A stretch of DNA of 64,000 nt. It comes from Antedon mediterranea (taxonomy: Eukaryota > Echinodermata > Crinoidea > Comatulida > Antedonidae). This document shows positions 46,230-60,073 of this stretch, in pieces. The stretch covers positions 24,782,288 through 24,846,287 of the forward strand of contig NC_092676.1 of assembly GCF_964355755.1 (NCBI RefSeq), in the 5' to 3' direction. A program made the translations under genes and the position numbers. The notes under the pieces were generated by a model that was given only the letters and a program-made list of their open reading frames with translations, did no database searches and was not told where the DNA came from. Numbering within the stretch: the stretch's first letter is position 1; each line of letters starts with the position of its first letter.

Positions 46230-47363
46230 TTTATATTCCAATTTTACCCCTTCCCAACAAACCATCTCTAAAAACATGAAAGCAAAATTGCTTGATTTAA
46301 AAGATATAAAAAAAAGTAAAAACTACAATTTTTTCCTGAAAACATTTTTTTTTCTTAATTATATCTTTATCATTGAAACAAAAAAACTGACCAAAATGAT
46401 TATCAAATAATTACAAGTGATGTGTATTCTTACACCAAATATGGTAAATATATTACATTTTAAATTAGTTGACTTTCCTACTTTGGTAAGTTTCTGGCAG
46501 TAAGCTCAATTTATAATATGAAGGCGTTAATTACAGTATACATTTATAGATTCCAGCTCACAGTATCCACTAGCCACATCATTTAATGTTGACCAACTTT
46601 AAAACCAAATAATGGTGCCCTTACTTAGATACTGTATGTCAAAATATACTGCAATTCACTTAGATACTGTATCATATTATGTAGATTACTGTAATATTCC
46701 ATTTTCGACAGGGTTCACAATGTAACACTATGGTATATAGATTACCATTTACAGTATCTCAAACTTGTCATATAGTATACATACAGTAATTACTGTTTAT
46801 TTAACAGTATATGTGTTAGTAATAATATATCTGCATGTAATCGTTATTATTGAGGTATAATCAATTAGCTATATGGGATTTCTTTTTTCACATGGAATAT
46901 AAATTTGTTTTTTCGGTATGTTTTCTGGAAATAAACAGTAACATTACAATGATTGGAAGGTGCGCCATAAATATCTTGCCAAAATATAGCTTCTTTCACC
47001 TCATTTAAATATGTTAATTAGCACCAGCATTTAATTATTAATATTTATGATTTACACGTACAGTACCCGTGACTTTGTACAGAGGTGTAGTGTTTACACA
47101 AATTGCATGACGGCTTTCTTTTGATCCAGTGTGAGTTTTAAACTTGCATACTCTATTCGGTGCGTAGCTTGTTGTAAATAAAATGTGTATGTTAAGACCC
47201 TTCAAATGATGATACTGTCATTGCATTGAGAAAGCCTAACCTTGCTTGTGATATAAGCTTAAATATTTCGTGGATCAAAACTAATGTACTTCCAAACATC
47301 GTTGCTGAGTCAATTTTTGTTACTTTGACTTTACTTGAATAAAACTGAGGTTGATGCCTTTAT

Positions 47364-49475
47364 TTAAGATACATCTGCAAAATTCAACAATATCACAAAT
47401 TATAATAGTACAAAATAAAAAAAAATCATATTAACATCATACCAGCCCATTATTTTGAATTCAGTAATATTATGGATAATATTATATTTTCTTCCAATGT
47501 ATACTTACATGATGCTGTCGATTGGCCAAATTGTCTATGAATTTGGTCGTAAGTAAATCGAACAAATGCATCGTATTGTTCTAAAAATGAAAACATATTT
47601 AAAATATATTTGAATAAAACGATTTAGATTACTATAAATTTTTGAGACAAAATAAACAACTACTGTACTGTACAGTACTCTAACCCCATCTACACTATCG
47701 AACTAGTGTGATGTGCCTAAATATGGTAGTGATATACCCAAATATGGTAGTGATATACCCAAATATGGTACTGTATGACATCATCATGTCCATATATGGG
47801 CACATCACATTGTTTTGTCACATAAATTTTGATTAGTGTAGACAAAGCTTCATAATAATGTTAAGGTTTGCTTTAGGTTGACTTACCAGATATTTTTTCA
47901 TTGAGAATTTTCTCATATTCTTCTTTCATCTGGCAGTCACGCTCTTTCAAAATACGTTCACATATTATAAGCACTTGTTTTAGCGTAAATAGTGGCTGTT
48001 CTTTTCGGCCGGCGGCAGCATCGGCGTTACCGGTATTCATACTTGTTGACGGGCCAGCCGACGACGACGGAGAGTCGGGATAGTTTGATTGCACAAGTTC
48101 TTGTGATGATGAGGCCATTGTTTCAGATACATTACAATTGGAAAAACTATCTTCTGCCGCAAGCTTCTTTTTTCTTTGTATTTTTCTCCATTCAATAGTT
48201 ATACTATTTGCTAATTGTTCTAAAATATAAAGGGTAATTTTTTTTTTACAATTTCTATATACATATTTTTTATTTAATTAATTTTTTTTCAAATTACTTT
48301 TAATTTTAAACAGGATTTATATATTCTGGTAATCAGATTACCACCAGTAAATAAATATCAGAAAGTTAAAATTACTGGTACACAGTATTATTGTATACAG
48401 TATCTAAAAAAATGCAGTTCTTTTTTAATTTTTAAACTGTACAGTGTACTGTGTTTTTTGTTTTTTTTTAGTTTACCATGCAAACATATTTAATAATAAT
48501 ATTTCTATTATTAAACACTGGGCTATGCAGAAATAAAAAAACTCAAGCCATTGTTAACAAATTATTTCTTTTTAAGCAATAAAGGATACTGTGCTTAATA
48601 TGATGGTTTTACAATTTTTTTTGTGAACAAAAAAAAACAGGATATAGCAACTGGTATTGGATTATCATCCCAGGAAATGACATCAAAATCCAAAGATTTT
48701 CAGTTTAAATGTTTTCAATTGGATGGAGTAATTTAATGATAAAATTACAATACTGTATACCAAGATTTAACATCTCGGTTATAACTATTTCACCCCTAGT
48801 AACTATAGGTAGACCCCATTTATGGCTTTTAAAGTACCATTTTCGATATTTTTTTTTATTTGCCCAAACATCCCCAATATTTTTTTCTCAGAAATTTTAC
48901 ACCATAAAAAAACGTAATATTACTTATCATTCATTCACAACTGATCTCACTTTGGGCTTGGCAATTCAAACACTTCTTTTGTTGAGCAACACCTTTATAT
49001 ACAAATCATCTGACCTAATTTGACCTCTGCCTTTATTTGCATTTGAAACAGCTGATCAATAAAATGGTTCCAAAGCAGAGGCATACATACAGAATTCTTG
49101 AAAAGAACAATTCCATAAACCAGAGGACTATGAATAAAGGTTTAGTAGGCCTATATTGGGATATAGGCTAGGCCTAGGTCGTGTGACTGATGGGTCAATT
49201 ATTAATATAAATATTTAACACAGCAACAGCAACCAAAATAGACCAGAACCAAAAGGGCAGAAAGGTCACCTTCAATTCAATAAATTTATGAGAAACACCC
49301 TACCTCTATTCAAGAATTTCGATGATACATTTTCAAACGGTGACGGTTTCTTGCACTGTTGTTGTGGTGGGGTAGATGGTTTTAAAACTGGCATACATCT
49401 CCTTCGCTTTGGGGAAGCAGAAGGGCTGTGTAGTGGATCAAAATCTAGTGTCCGTTTCAAAGTAGCGCAAGCCAT
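47364..49475 (-). CDS. AKIRIN: Akirin, complete, four coding exons
   Basis: Akirins are small nuclear proteins that help NF-kB-type factors and chromatin remodellers activate immune and developmental genes; vertebrate AKIRIN2 also brings proteasomes into the nucleus. Coding exons in order: 49304-49475, 47887-48219, 47509-47580, 47364-47374. All borders are GT/AG and phases match, giving 195 aa, the usual family length. The start [15 protein letters not shown] and the basic nuclear signal SPKRRRC are diagnostic. The second exon gives [20 protein letters not shown] and [12 protein letters not shown]. The third gives [20 protein letters not shown]. The final 11 nt supply the conserved C-terminal Tyr-Val-Ser and a TAA stop, the motif that in AKIRIN2 docks on the proteasome. 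The middle region is Ser-rich and variable, as expected. The ortholog number cannot be assigned for an invertebrate. Confidence 0.94.
47685..47848. mobile_element. CTACACTATC-family MITE with internal duplication
   Basis: Starts CCATCTACACTATCGAACTA and ends GATTAGTGTAGACAAAGC. The segment CCAAATATGGTAGTGATATA occurs twice and once more in variant form. It lies in the akirin intron between exons 2 and 3. Confidence 0.72.
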
Positions 49476-51043
49476 TGTTTTGAAATAACACCGAAAAGAA
49501 CGGACAGTTAAACGTTCCCTCTACCACTACAACCGAGGTTTATCCAAATAATTTATCCTTTAGCTCCACCTTAGATATATTATCTAAACACTGATTCACA
49601 CAAACTAGTATTTTATATCGTCTAAGGGCTTGATTTACAGGATTCTTCTCAGTCCTTCTATTTATCTTCGATGTCAACAGACCCACCGACAATTCAAAAT
49701 GGCTGTGTTTCTCAATCAAGCAGCCTCGATTTCGATCTCAGATTCTATCAGCGTTCCATTAACTCCTGGGGGCGCTCTATCTATAAATTATTTTACGGTG
49801 GCCTTGACTGACCTTACTCGAACTGAAAAATTAAATACTATTTAAATTTTGTTTGTATATATTGTCGTGAACAAAATTGATATTTCAACCAGAAAAATGG
49901 ATATAATTGTCTTGAGAAAACTGATATTTTTAATCCTTGATTATACTGGGAAAGTATTACTTCTTTCTAATTCTGATGGGAACTTACTGGCCACCGTAAC
50001 TAAATCAACTTTATACAGTAAAGTAATATCAGTATTTCTGAAATACCTTAGTAATATAATAATTATAGTACAGTTCTAAAAAAATGTACAATATTTCTTT
50101 GTATTTTATTATTTTATTTTCATATATATTCTTTAAATTTTAAGAAAATAATTCTTATTCATAAATGTACTACACTAACATTATAATTTAAGTCTAACTT
50201 ACAAATTTGAATTATCAAATCTAATAAAATATATGCAAAATATAAAACTGGAATGTCTTGATAAAGCACTTATTTATGTCAGAATGTCAACATGATTAAA
50301 AACATAGTAGGCCCTATCTTAGATTTATTTTTACAGCAATAGCCTCTTGATATGGGTAGACTTTCAGACGTACATTACTGCTAAATAAATACAAGTATTC
50401 CTGAGTAAGTTTCAATACAACAATTAATATAATACAGTTACTATTATTTTAAGTAATCTCTGTCAAACTATGTTCATCTACCTTTATTCTTTTTAAGTAA
50501 AAAAAATGTCTTTCACTGCATAAGTACCAACGCTAATGCACTTTCGCAATTTTAAAACATTCACCCGTTGCGCAGCGGTGATGGCGAGTGACCGTGGAAG
50601 TCTTATGCCCAGTTTTAGGTGCGAAGTGCAGTAGCGTCCAAAGACTAGCATATCGCAGTAATTTAAACTGTTGCAAAATGACTAACTAATTTACCAATAT
50701 GATAAAAAATAATTAAGAAAATGTAATTTCAAATTCGATAAGCTTTTCTATATTGGAATATTTTTATACAAATATAAAACTAGTTATAGATATTGCACCT
50801 TCTTACTAGAATAAATGATAAATGAAAAATCAGTGTCCTATAACTAAACTGAATTTAACATGAATTAGTTGAAATGAAGTATAAACACAACTGGATTATA
50901 TACCATGTTTATGTATGTATTTCATATGTATATAAATCATACTGTCAAATTATAGAAAAAGTGCTCATATTCGGAACATGATCTTATAATCGCGTCGAGC
51001 ATAGCTCATCAGCGAAAGTTATGAATTTTAGTTGTATGAAAAA

Positions 51044-51113
51044 TGTCTATGGCGGGATTCGAACCTGCGACCTCTCGCTTACAGGGCGAGTATCATACCA
51101 CTAGACCACAGAC
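51044..51113 (-). tRNA. tRNA-like gene, anticodon TGT (possible Thr), maybe pseudogene
   Basis: On the minus strand the A box TGGTCTAGTGG and B box GGTTCGAATCC are perfect. The anticodon arm CTCGC-CCTGTAA-GCGAG pairs fully with TGT in the anticodon position. GTCTGTG pairs with CATAGAC as an acceptor stem, and TTTTT follows as a pol III terminator. Against a working tRNA: the acceptor pairing uses bases normally unpaired at positions 8-9, one T-stem pair is mismatched, and base 33 is C instead of U. Confidence 0.55.
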
Positions 51114-51523
51114 CCATATATGGTATTATCACAGATTTTCACCCACCAGATACATTCTCTCATACAACAAACACCCTCACAATCATCAGTGGAGGCTTAA
51201 CAACATGTATGCATAACATGTGATTTATGTGGTTTAATTTTTTTATCTGTAATTACAATATGCTAACCAAGCATTGTACGTCTTGTATTGTCAGCCAGTT
51301 ATATTTTGTGAGCATAGGGAAAACAATGTCATGTTTACAGTACCTTATGATTGTAGTCATGACAATGAAGATTTTCTTATTAAACACAAACAAAAACACC
51401 ATTTTTCGACCCTATTTTTCATACCAATATAAAGAGTTTGTGTTGTAGAATACAAAGTTTAACAAGAAAAAAACTTGGTTTCATTGGTATAGTAGAACGA
51501 TAAATAATAGGACAAATTCTAAA

Positions 51524-54500
51524 TCATTTATCCTTTTTCTTTTCATTTGTATACTCTTGTTCATCATCTACATTCAAGTTACGATTTAAAGGATATACTA
51601 TCTGTAAGGCTATACCACAAGAGCCTAGAAAAATAGCAATGATGCTTGGACAATATACACTGTATTCCATTGCGACACCGCTCACTAGCGGTGCCACAGT
51701 GCGCGATATGGACATCACAGAAGTTGTAAGGCCCAGAAGAGATCCTGTGTCAGACACACCGCCGCGTTGTATTCCGATATCCACCGCGCAAACTCTAGAT
51801 ACTGAATTAAAAACGGATAGACAGGTTGAAAACATCATAAAATATAATAATGATGGTGACAAGGTCATAAGAATAAGAGTTATAGTCATACCAATTGAGG
51901 AATGTTTAAATAAACGAGAAAGGTTATTGTAATACCGAACCACGTGCCCAACCATCATCCCAGACAGCGTACTGATCAAGCTACCGTAAGAAATAATCCA
52001 ACCGTTTATCTTTGGCGTCGTTTCGAATCGTTGCTCGAGTAACAACGTGAAATTACTCCGGAACATCATCATACAGAGACCGAGCAGGAAGCGTATCGCA
52101 AATAAATCGGGCTGTGTTTTTGCGATTTTCTTAAATGCGGAAAAGAAGCCCTTAATGTTGATGCTGTAATCATCGGTAGTAAACTTTTCAATAGACGCTG
52201 TTCTTTTAACATGTTCCTTTGGTGATGATGACACAAAGAAGAAGACAAGAGCTATGGTAAAATAAAAGAGTATAATTTAATTGCATTTGGTAATTATATA
52301 GTTTTCAGGAAACTGATTGGTAATATAATATCATAATAAGATCATGGATTTATAAAGCGCCTTATGTTGTTAAACCTCTAAGCACTGTACATATTATTAC
52401 CCCAGTCATTTTTGGGTCAAACACGTATGGAAACATACTCCCATAATGCAGCTAGTAATCAGCCCAAAGTTGTGTCTTGACATTAACAGGTACTTATTTG
52501 TACACTTGGGTGGAGAGAGGCAAACATAAGTAAAGTGTCTTGCCTAAGGATACAAGCAATGCAACGAACATTGGATTTGAATCAGTAGTCAAACACACTG
52601 CACCACATGCCCTTACAGTAGGTATGGTAATAAAAGTTTGAAATACTTTCTGAAACTCACCTAAATTTACCATAAACGTGAGGAATGTCAGAAAACACAC
52701 TCTACCAAAACGAGTTGAATCTTCAGCAATGTAACCACCGAGTACAGGCCCTATAATGAATCCTGCCGTGCTGATTGCATTGTAACGCCCAAACATCTCA
52801 GCACGCTGATGTGCTGGCGTGATGTCAGCTAACTGTGATTTTGCTAAAGACTGTGTTTGTTTAAATATGCCTGAAAGTAATATAAAGATTAAAAGTTAGT
52901 CATGAATGCATAGAATTTAACATAGGCCCTATATTAGTTCGATAAACTGAGAACAATTTTATCTAAAAGACTTTATTATGAGATAAAGAATCATCCAATT
53001 ATTTAAATTTTAAATGAAATTGTAAAATATCCTCACTATTGTAACATTTTGCAAACAGTTTTATTGATAATTTGGGAATCATTTTAGAAATTTAATTTTT
53101 AAAATATTTTATTGCCTCTGTTTTAGTCACTATCTGATTTTGTTATATTCTGTTTGTATTCTGTATTTTCACTCCTTTTATCATAAATGTACATATATTT
53201 TGGACTTAATTTGTTATGTTACTGTTTTTACATGCTTTAAAGAATTCTGTATGCATGTTTTAACCTTTTATTTTCTATAAACATGACCAGGTGATACATC
53301 TATACAGTACCTGATATGTTTTTATCCTGTATAAATATGTTTTAAATAAGTAAAAATTAAAAAAAAAATAAATACAAAAATGTTTCCTATCTTGTTGGTA
53401 TGAGAGACTTTTGTTGTACTAACCTAGTGGTATTCTTGTTAACACTATCAATGTCACACTGTTTGTAATACCCATTAATCCATAGGAAACACCAGTAATT
53501 AAAATACACCAGAACAATACACGATGATGACCAAATATATCACTAAACCTACCCTGTTAAAGAAAAACAACTGTAATTAATAAAAAATAATATCCTGAAT
53601 TTATATAGTGCCTAATGTTGTGAAAACTCTAAGCCCTGAACATTATTACTCCGGTCATTTTTTGCATCAAACACGTATGGAAACATACTCTCATAATGCA
53701 GCTAGTAATCAGTGCAAAATTGTGTCTTGATCTAACCGGGTACCCATTTATACACCTGGGTGGAAAGAGGCAAACGTAAGTAAAGTATGTTGTCTAAGTA
53801 TACAAGCAATGCGGCAGAGTTGGATTTGAACCGCGATCTCACGATCAGTAGTCCAACGTCTAACACACTGCGCCACACACCCTTACGACAGTACCAGTGG
53901 CGTAACGAATGAGTGCTTACTGGCTAAACCCAGGGCCCCCTACATGAGCAGCCCCAATACAACTAGCCAGCGTTGGAGGGCACTTCAGGAATGCTAAATC
54001 ATAGACCTTTGTCACCTGTGTTAGTGTTACACCACTGAACAGTACAAGGTAAGGGAACATGGTAAAATGTCCACGACACGAGAAGCTTACCAGCCTTATA
54101 TTATAAATAAATAGGCGTGGACATGATAGTTGTCTTAGAAACACTGTAATCCCTTGCTTAAAATATTAATGAAAACCACTTACAACCATTGGTCCTGAAA
54201 AGAACTGCAAAAAACCATAGACAGACACTAAGATGAAATAAGAAAATATTTGTTTAATACAGTATAACAATTATATCTATTAAATAAAATACAGTATGCA
54301 AATAAAAAATCATTTATTTTATAAAAATATTATTTTAAAATTTTTTTTACTTACTAACTGCACCAACAACTCCTGGAGATGCTCCAATGCTTGACATATA
54401 CTTTGTCAGATGAGGAATCAACATAGCAACTCCTAGAAAATCCTACAATACAAGATAATATGATGAAAATGTATACATACATACATGATTCTTGTTACTA

Positions 54501-55449
54501 ACTTTAGGTAGGCCTAGTACTAGTAGTAGTAGATAGCTAGCTTAGTCAATACTAAACCTGCCTAAACTAGACTCTACCTAACTAGCTAGGCAGGCCTACC
54601 TACCTTAATTTATTAGGCCTCTAGACTAGTACGCCTAGCCTACAGTACGTCTATGACGTGTATAAACAAACCACTACTAGATTAGAGGCCTACTTATACT
54701 ACTAACTCTATAGTATCAGACTAGGCTAAGGCTATGTATGGCCTAGCTAGTACAAGTAGTAGGCCTAGTATTACTACTACTAACTCTAGGCTACACTGAC
54801 TAGGCCTCTCCAAAAAGAGTAGGCCTAGGCCCCTCTACTTACTAGGCCTAGCCTAGGTAGGTAGGCCTACCTCTAGTCTTTTATTAGAGAGGGTCAGCTA
54901 GCCTCCTTCCTTCTACTACTAGGCTAGTAGTACTAGCTAGCTGGTTAGTAGGTCTAGGCTAGGCCTATCTAGCCTATACAGTAGTATACTACTTCAGTGT
55001 TAGGGCCTGCTAGCCTTAGCTAGCTAGCTAGTACTAGTAGTAGTACTAGTAGTAGGCCGGCCCTAGCTAGCTAGGCTACTACCTACACACCTCCTCTATC
55101 TAATCTAACTAGGCTACTAGCTTAGGCCTAGGCAGGCCGGCCCTAGTATAAATAAAAAAGGTAGGCCTAGCCTAGGCCTAGTTAGGCTACTAGGCCTAGG
55201 CTAGTCTAGGCTAGGGCCTAGTATACTTTAGTAGTAGTAGCCTAACTAGCCGACCGGCTTTAATTTTTGGGTCGGCCCTATCTAGTTTTAGAGGTATATG
55301 GGATAAACCAATTGTTTACGAATTGATCTGTATGTGTTTACGACGGAATTATTTAACAAAATAATGAACAACTTTACCAGAAATCCAACAATACACAAAC
55401 AAATTTGCAGTTTATTCATTTTTGTTTTGTTGTCGCTGGTAGACGCCAT
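51524..55449 (-). CDS. MFSD9/SLC22A18-like major facilitator transporter, complete
   Basis: Membrane transporter of the major facilitator superfamily; the substrate is not known for this branch with certainty. Coding exons in order: 55378-55449, 54355-54442, 54184-54227, 53424-53553, 52661-52870, 51524-52251. All join in phase and give 423 aa. The start MASTSDNKTKMNKLQICLC leads straight into the first membrane helix (IVGFLDFLGVAMLIPHL). SIGASPGVVGAVMSVYGFLQ is followed at residue 69 by GRFSDIFGHHR, the superfamily motif A between helices 2 and 3. IFKQTQSLAKSQLADITP and RAEMFGRYNAISTAGFIIGP match the MFSD9 and SLC22A18 pattern. The C-terminal half has six further hydrophobic segments and ends in a charged lysine-rich tail. 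Two SINE copies and a CTAG-rich tract lie in its introns. The choice between MFSD9 and SLC22A18 needs a tree; I favour MFSD9. Confidence 0.9.
52328..52622 (-). mobile_element. tRNA-derived SINE, family 2
   Basis: About 295 bp in an intron of the transporter gene. The tRNA-like head is at the right (GTGGTGCAGTGTGTTTGACT on the minus strand) and the tail, TATAAAGCGCCTTATGTTGT, at the left. It is collinear with the copy at 53588 along its whole length, with about one change in six to seven bases. Confidence 0.78.
53588..53885 (-). mobile_element. tRNA-derived SINE, family 2, better preserved
   Basis: The minus-strand head reads GTGTGGCGCAGTGTGTTAGA and, further on, CGCGGTTCAAATCC, a good pol III promoter. 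The body includes CATACGTGTTTGATGC and ends at the conserved TATATAG element. Body and tail resemble SINEs spread through marine animals; that is inference. Confidence 0.8.
54510..55245. repeat. CTAG/AGGCCT-rich low-complexity tract
   Basis: About 730 bp made almost wholly of overlapping AGGCCTAG, CTAGCTAG, TAGTACTAGTAG and GGTAGGTAGG words on both strands. It fills the first intron of the transporter gene. Single AGGCCTA words are scattered through the window, but nowhere else this dense. There is no fixed period, so it is not a simple satellite. Confidence 0.85.
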
Positions 55450-56617
55450 CTTGATTTGTTTTCATGTCTTGTTGGCCAATAGATGGCGTCTTTTGTTCTG
55501 GTTACCGCCAGTGAATTTCATTTCTTGCAAAGCTGCTCCTCCGAAAGCAAAAATGAAGCACCCCCTCGTAGGTTTGTTTTATGTGAATCCCAAAAAATAT
55601 TCGATTAAAAATCTCTGAACTTGTAATGTACGAATTGTACGTGAAAATGTATCTGATCATTTTCCTTGTGGTGTTACGAAAGAGGTTTATTAACCTACAA
55701 AAGATGACATGTTTATACACCAGTAATAAATTATATAGCTGATAATTCGATGTGATATTTTAAATCCAGTTAAAGCTTAAGTTCATCCATTGAGATGAAA
55801 ATAAAAATACAGTAATGTGAAAATATACGAGCATCTCATGTAATAATGAAGTACTGTACTCTGATGCAGAGACACAATAACAAAGTTTCATTAACTGCGT
55901 TTTTGCAAATATGGTCGGATATATTATAGTTGATCTGAAATGATAGTTTTTGACAAAGACGGACATTATACCGAAATCGAATTATTAATGAATGCATTTC
56001 ATTAAAATGAGAAGAATCTCTTGTTAAGCTATGCTCAGACGTTCAGTCTAGTCGATGAAATTCAAATGCTTCATGCATGCAGTATACCTAAGAGTAATTA
56101 GTCACGTGATACATCTATTGATGCATGCTGGACATAATAATTATAGTAGTATCGTCAAGTTTAGCAAAGTTGAACACACGGTGAAGCACCACGCGCGCAT
56201 ACAAAATGTATTGTATGTCTGAACGCCGCCGCCTACCGAAATCTGTGAAAACAATATAATATAATACGATGATATAATAATACCAATTTTCCAGATTAAT
56301 TTCTTGAATTATGAAAACGGCGCGCGGTTAAAAAAATCTGTGAAATATAATACAACATACGGGTTATTTTGCTGTAATACTTATATTTCATTGTTCATTC
56401 CCGCTGTATAATTAGTCATCTCATAGCTTTGTGTTTGTAAACTGTTATTGTATAAGCAAGGAGTTGTAATTCCTAACTATATAAGTAACAAGACAATGGA
56501 TTTTATTGTGGGCGATAAAAACGCACAACGCGTTACAGAATAAAATAATAGGCCTATATATATAGAAACGGGGGGACAACAGATCTGTTTTGTTGTTGGA
56601 AGAATATGAGGATATTC

Positions 56618-57065
<448 letters not shown>

Positions 57066-59008
57066 ATTAAGCATGAGGCACGATGGGATGGGTGATGCAA
57101 CGATAATAAATGGGATGAATCAGGTTATTTTATAATATTACTAATACTAATGATAAGAAGATGTTAGTAATTATGATGAAGATGATGAATTTATATATTA
57201 GTGATTTAAGACAAATATTTCAGAAATAAATGTCAACTTTGTTATCATCACGTGACAGATTTAATTAATCTGTTTGAAGCGTCATGACTATTGTATTTCG
57301 ATTTCAACATATTTTACATGTCATGATTATGCATTAAAATGTTAGAATATAGAGAGTCGACGTTCGCATCTCTATTACGTCGACAAATTAAATCCAATCA
57401 TTCATTATTTTTATTTCTGTATCTTCAATTTCGTCACCCGGATTCTTAATTATATATCAATCGCCTTTCGTCTAATGAGAAGGTAACAATCGAAGAATGC
57501 TTCATGCGTGATGTCATCATTACGTCATCCACGAACGTCATACTCAATAGCATTAGAGTACGCTTCAAATGCGACTATTATACAAAATCTATTGAATCCC
57601 GGAAAATCACTCCGTGTCTGTTGTTTTGCGCTGAGAGAAACCTTAGCAACGTATGTAATGATTATTTATTGTCGGTAGACATTATAAAAAAAATTTAATT
57701 AATTTTAAAATACCAACAATATTCATCATTTATAATTGTCATCGGCATCATCACATCATATCATTAGTAGACCTATACGAATTATTTTTTTCAGACATCA
57801 AAGTAGGGTAAAACATCCAATTAACTATCCATATTATTATTATAATTTAATATTATCACCAACAAACTAGAAGATTGTTTTTATTATTTGTTATCGTATT
57901 ATTTATATTCTTTTTTATAGTAAAACTCTGAAATTAATATAATCATTTTATCACTACATTCATTCAACAATAATATAATTATCATTATCCATATTATTAT
58001 TTATTAATATTATCTTTTTGAGATAGCCAACACTATGTTCATCATTATTCTTGCGCAATCATAATCAAGATTATCATTTTCTTCATCATTTCACCAATAC
58101 CCAGCACATAACATCAATCGCAATTTCTCAATCTTCAATCAATGATGTCATCAATAATTATTCTTTAATATTTGATTACCAATTCAATACGAGTCAATTG
58201 TTTTGGTTTTGCGGTTGTCATGGCAACTATGTCGTGTACGTCTCAATAAAGAGAACATTTTAACTTTGCGTCAAAAAATGAGTCCACAGTACTCTCGTTA
58301 CACAGAAAGAAATCATTAGGCCTACTTTAGGCGTGCAAACGTAAATAATGTCTTTAAACAAAATAAGTGCCACGCTGACATTACTTGATAGTGACATTTT
58401 TGTACACGCGCTCGTCAACTGTGTTAGGTGTCTATTTCTCGTTTTCTCGTGTCACGTAGTCGATTTGTAAATTGTTTCTTACTTATTTTATAGCAAGAAA
58501 CTGAATTAATTAGGGTCCCATAAAGATGAGTACCTAGCCGGCCTTAGTACCGTGCCTTCCACGGTACTTCGTTGTTGCTCTCTTTACTCCGTTAGTCTCT
58601 GAGAGAGAAAGGCCTGTACTAAAAAAAAAAACTAAAACAGTGCCGATGTATCTATTTATCAATCTATGTAACTTTTTCATTATAATTATCAATAACCAAT
58701 AGTAGAAAACTAATCAAACTGCCATTCAGAGCAGTATACAGTATTTTGCCTATGGAACAATGTTGTGTTTAGCCTACAGTACTAACGTACCATCTTTTAT
58801 AGACTTGCCATAAGTAGTCTGTAGGTCTATTTATTGTCTTTTTTTATGCGAGTCCACCACACCAGTCGGTGTTTCGATTGCCTGTCTAAATATATGAACT
58901 CATGTATTATACGCATGAAAGGCCATATGTGCAAAAACACCTAACTTTTTATTACTAATTTCGGTGTAGAACCTAGACTACATTTTTTATTACGATATTA
59001 GGTCCTGG

Positions 59009-59038
59009 CCATGGAGGTATGATGTTATACCTCCATGG
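59009..59038. repeat. CCATGGAGGTAT palindrome
   Basis: CCATGGAGGTAT, a 6-base spacer, then its reverse complement. The same 12-base arm forms the palindromes at 10572 and, in weaker form, 6994. Confidence 0.75.
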
Positions 59039-59767
59039 TCCTGGACGCATACACAATTTTAATTCTTCAACTTATATTTTCTGAGTTTTTTTATTTCACG
59101 AATGTTCTATTGCAGATGTGTAATTCATTGACCGGTGTGTTTCTGATCATTATGTGTCAATATTTAATTCATCTACCGTTGACACGGTATGTCAGTGATA
59201 AAACGATTTACGATTCCCGTACGTATGGCGTACTTACAAAGAGCATTATTTGACGTACATTGCGCCATTCGCCATTTAATTTAGTTTTATCCGTATTAAA
59301 TTATTCAGTTCATACAACTAGCGTGTATAGTGTTTATGTCATATTCTTCCTGAGAAAACAATGAATTATCAGAGTTCAAATATTTCTAGGCGTTTGAAAT
59401 ATACGTTTGACCTACACAACAAGAAGAGTATCTATCGGTATAATGAAATGATATTGTATTATATGCATTTGCCATGGACCCGTGGTGGAATATACTAACT
59501 AGCCGATTCTCGGTTATACAGGCCTACAGTATTTAAATGTGTGCAATATCATAGAAAAAATTATGCGAAACATAATGTAAAGCTTTGTCTACACTATCAC
59601 ACTTTATGTGACAAAACGACAGGCTTAATTCTAAACACAATCTGATCAGCAAAAAGGAAATATATCTCAAAAATTGTAAAATGTTGACAATAAATTAGAC
59701 TTGTATCTTGTATCTGGCAATATAGCGGCAATATAGATCTATACTATTTAATAATAGTTGGCTTAAC

Positions 59768-59899
59768 TCTTTCAACACAATCAAACCTTATGTAACAACA
59801 AATGTGATGTGCCCATATATGGACATGATGACGTCATACCACTACCATAGTTGGGCACATCACACATTGTTGTGAATAGTTTGATAGTGTAGACAGAGC
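59768..59899. mobile_element. CTACACTATC-family MITE
   Basis: The right end TTTGATAGTGTAGACAGAGC is intact and followed by TTAA. The left end (TTTCAACACAATCAAACCTT) is diverged. A second partial end, GCTTTGTCTACACTATCACA, lies nearby at 59582-59645, perhaps from another broken copy. Confidence 0.68.
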
Positions 59900-60073
59900 T
59901 TAAACTAAAGTCTTTATCTAATATAGACCAACCTACGCAACGTTACCTAACCTTCCATAAATGGTACAGGCACCACATGTGAACACACACGAGATCTGCA
60001 CTGTAGAAGTTTATGATACCAGGGAAAAGTGAAATGTTCTCTGATGATACTGACAAAAAATGTACCATGTAAA

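Larger units (their letters stand above)
44331..47363. other. Intergenic region between the palindrome array and akirin
   Basis: AT-rich DNA that holds the 3' flank of akirin and three MITE insertions. No open frame here has recognisable motifs or splice partners. Confidence 0.6.

Noticed and set aside
49630-49845. 71-codon frame just upstream of akirin
   Set aside because: It lies in the divergent promoter region with no recognisable motif; more likely akirin 5' flank.
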